A DNA stretch of 64,000 nt from PALSA-693 sp963702305 (GTDB lineage: Bacteria > Actinomycetota > Acidimicrobiia > Acidimicrobiales > Palsa-688): assembly GCA_963702305.1 (NCBI GenBank), contig CAVPBX010000018.1:434001-498000 (forward strand), read 5' to 3'. Position numbers and translations under genes: made by a program. Of the stretch, positions 62,841-64,000 are shown in pieces. Below the pieces are notes generated by a model. That model was given only the letters and a program-made list of their open reading frames with translations. It searched no databases and had not been told where the DNA came from. Numbering within the stretch: position 1 is the first letter of the stretch; each line of letters begins with the position of its first letter.

Positions 62841-64000
62841 TCAGCGGGAAAGCTGCCCCGGGTCAAGCGGGTGGACCTTGGCGTGCCGGATCAGCGGATG
62901 GCGCGGCCGGTAGTCCACCTCGTCGACCCCGAGCAGGTCCTCGGCCAGCTTCTCGCCGGGCCGCAGCCCGGTGTAGACGATGTCGACCGGGCGGGCGGAC
63001 TGCGCGGAGAGCCGCCTGGCGATGTCGGCGATCCGCACCGGCTCGCCCATGTCAAGGATCAGCACCTCGCCGCTGCCGCCGATGACCGCCGCCTGCAGCA
63101 CGAGCTGCACCGCCTCGTCCACCGTCATGAAGTAGCGGGTCACCTCCGGGTGCGTCACCGTCAGCGGGCCGCCCGCCGTCACCTGCGCGGACAGCGCGCT
63201 CAGGACCGAGCCGCGGCTGCCGAGGACATTGCCGAACCGGACGCTCAGGTAGCTGCCGTCGGCGTGGCCGGCCATGTGCGCGGTGAGCCGCTCCGCGATC
63301 CGCTTGGAGTAGCCGAGCACGCTCACCGGGTCCGCGGCCTTGTCGGTCGAGATGTTCACGAACGACTCCGCGCCGCAGGCGGCGGCGGCCTCGAGCACCG
63401 TCTGGGTGCCGAGGACGTTGCTCTGCACCGCCTCGGCCGGGTAGCGCTCCAGCAGCGGCAGGTGCTTGAGCGCCGCCGCGTGGAAGACGATCTGCGGGCG
63501 GAACCGCTCGAACACCTCGCGATCGCGGCGCGGGTCCCGGATATCGGCCAGCAGGGTCTCGTCGGAGTCGAGCAGGGCCCGCCCGTGCAGCGTGAGCTGG
63601 ACTGCGTGCAGGGCCGACTCGTCGCGGTCCAGCATGATCAGCTCGGCCGGGCGCGAACTGGTGCAGCTGGCGGCACAGCTCCGAGCCGATGGAGCCGCCC
63701 GCCCCGGTAACGAGGATGCGCTTGCCGGTGAAGTGCCCGCGCGATCGCCGCGACGTCGGTCCTGGACCGGCCGGCGGCCGAGCAGGTCGCTGATCCGCGG
63801 GTCGCGGACGCCCTCGATCCGCGCGCCGCCGCTGATCAGCTCGGTGACCGTCGGCACCACCTTGGGCATGAGCCCGCACAGCTCCGCCCGCGCCGTCAGG
63901 TCGCGGATCGCGGTCCCGCTGGCCCGGGCGATCGCGATCACCAGCACCGTGGCCCCGGTGGCGGCGGCCACCTCGGCCATCCTCGTCCGGTCACCGACGC
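62841..64000 (-). CDS. CapD/WbpM-type polysaccharide biosynthesis protein (nucleotide-sugar 4,6-dehydratase), 5' end outside window
   Basis: The visible part begins inside the N-terminal domain (MAEVAAATGATVLVIAIARA) and the start lies beyond 64000. The Rossmann motif is KRILVTGAGGSIGSELCRQL, reached through breaks near 63745 and 63660. Further motifs are VFHAAALKHLPLLERYP, the STDKA and SKR catalytic region (FVNISTDKAADPVSVLGYSK), RFGNVLGSRGSVLS and TGLRPGEKLAEDLLG. The family makes 4-keto-6-deoxy UDP-sugars for surface glycans. The usual Tyr of YxxxK is represented by GYSKR. Confidence 0.87.
   Translation of the reverse strand, partial: VGDRTRMAEVAAATGATVLVIAIARASGTAIRDLTARAELCGLMPKVVPTVTELISGGARIEGVRDPRISDLLGRRPVQDRRRGDRAGTSPASASSLPGRAAPSARSCAASCTSSRPAELIMLDRDESALHAVQLTLHGRALLDSDETLLADIRDPRRDREVFERFRPQIVFHAAALKHLPLLERYPAEAVQSNVLGTQTVLEAAAACGAESFVNISTDKAADPVSVLGYSKRIAERLTAHMAGHADGSYLSVRFGNVLGSRGSVLSALSAQVTAGGPLTVTHPEVTRYFMTVDEAVQLVLQAAVIGGSGEVLILDMGEPVRIADIARRLSAQSARPVDIVYTGLRPGEKLAEDLLGVDEVDYRPRHPLIRHAKVHPLDPGQLSR

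Overview
The window is high-GC and gene-dense. It looks like an actinobacterial chromosome. The class is probably Acidimicrobiia or a close relative, judged from gene order and from a Bacillus-SigH-type sigma factor beside actinobacterial markers (CarD, DUF3263, a SigR/RsrA pair, a DUF2342-type protease, an F420-dependent reductase family). That placement is inference, because no rRNA is present.

Layout. 0-5.3 kb, mostly minus strand: LytR_C and DUF3263 proteins, tRNA-Thr(UGU), a phosphoglycerate-mutase-like phosphatase, a SigH-like sigma factor, then carD-ispD-ispF-rlmB. 5.3-13.4 kb: a Crp/Fnr regulator, a low-complexity stretch with a long palindrome, the clpC-lipoprotein-radA-disA operon, and a divergent polyprenyl diphosphate synthase. 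13.7-27.8 kb: one long minus-strand vitamin and housekeeping operon. In transcription order it is a zinc protease, tilS, hpt, ftsH, folE, folP, a phosphatase-like protein, folB, folK, panC, panD, nadB, nadC, coaX, lysS. Most junctions overlap or are very short. 27.9-32.8 kb: a zinc-ribbon microprotein, rsrA, sigR, gpsA, a BluB-CobT fusion (lower ligand of cobalamin) and a glycerophosphodiesterase. 32.8-43.7 kb: an accessory metabolic block with a cytochrome P450, an acyl-CoA synthetase, two tandem MFS paralogues, an epoxide hydrolase, a GNAT acetyltransferase, a CoA-transferase and a membrane protein. 44-47 kb: a VioB-like ferritin-fold protein, a TMEM175-type channel and an aldo/keto reductase. 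47-55.8 kb: recC-recB-recD. 56-60.3 kb: an extradiol dioxygenase, a deazaflavin-dependent reductase, a membrane protein, a methyltransferase, a Mug-type glycosylase and Ohr. 60.5-64 kb: the edge of an exopolysaccharide locus, with a Wzz/BY-kinase, a divergent low-molecular-weight tyrosine phosphatase and a CapD-type nucleotide-sugar enzyme cut by the window end.

The main caution is frameshifts. About twenty genes, many of them normally essential (lysS, nadB, nadC, coaX, hpt, tilS, ftsH), are broken into two or more frames while the protein sequence stays intact across the breaks. The breaks I examined lie mostly at G or C runs. This fits indel errors in the read data better than real pseudogenes, so I annotate these genes over their full span and mark the approximate breaks.

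The most interesting biology is as follows: a Cys-to-Gln pseudo-phosphatase inside the folate operon; an FtsH with a long basic Ala/Pro tail; the BluB-CobT fusion; tandem transporters with an extra extracytoplasmic loop and a palindrome over the promoter; three complex palindromic elements between convergent genes or in gaps; and an AT-rich 12-bp direct repeat flanking the BY-kinase gene.
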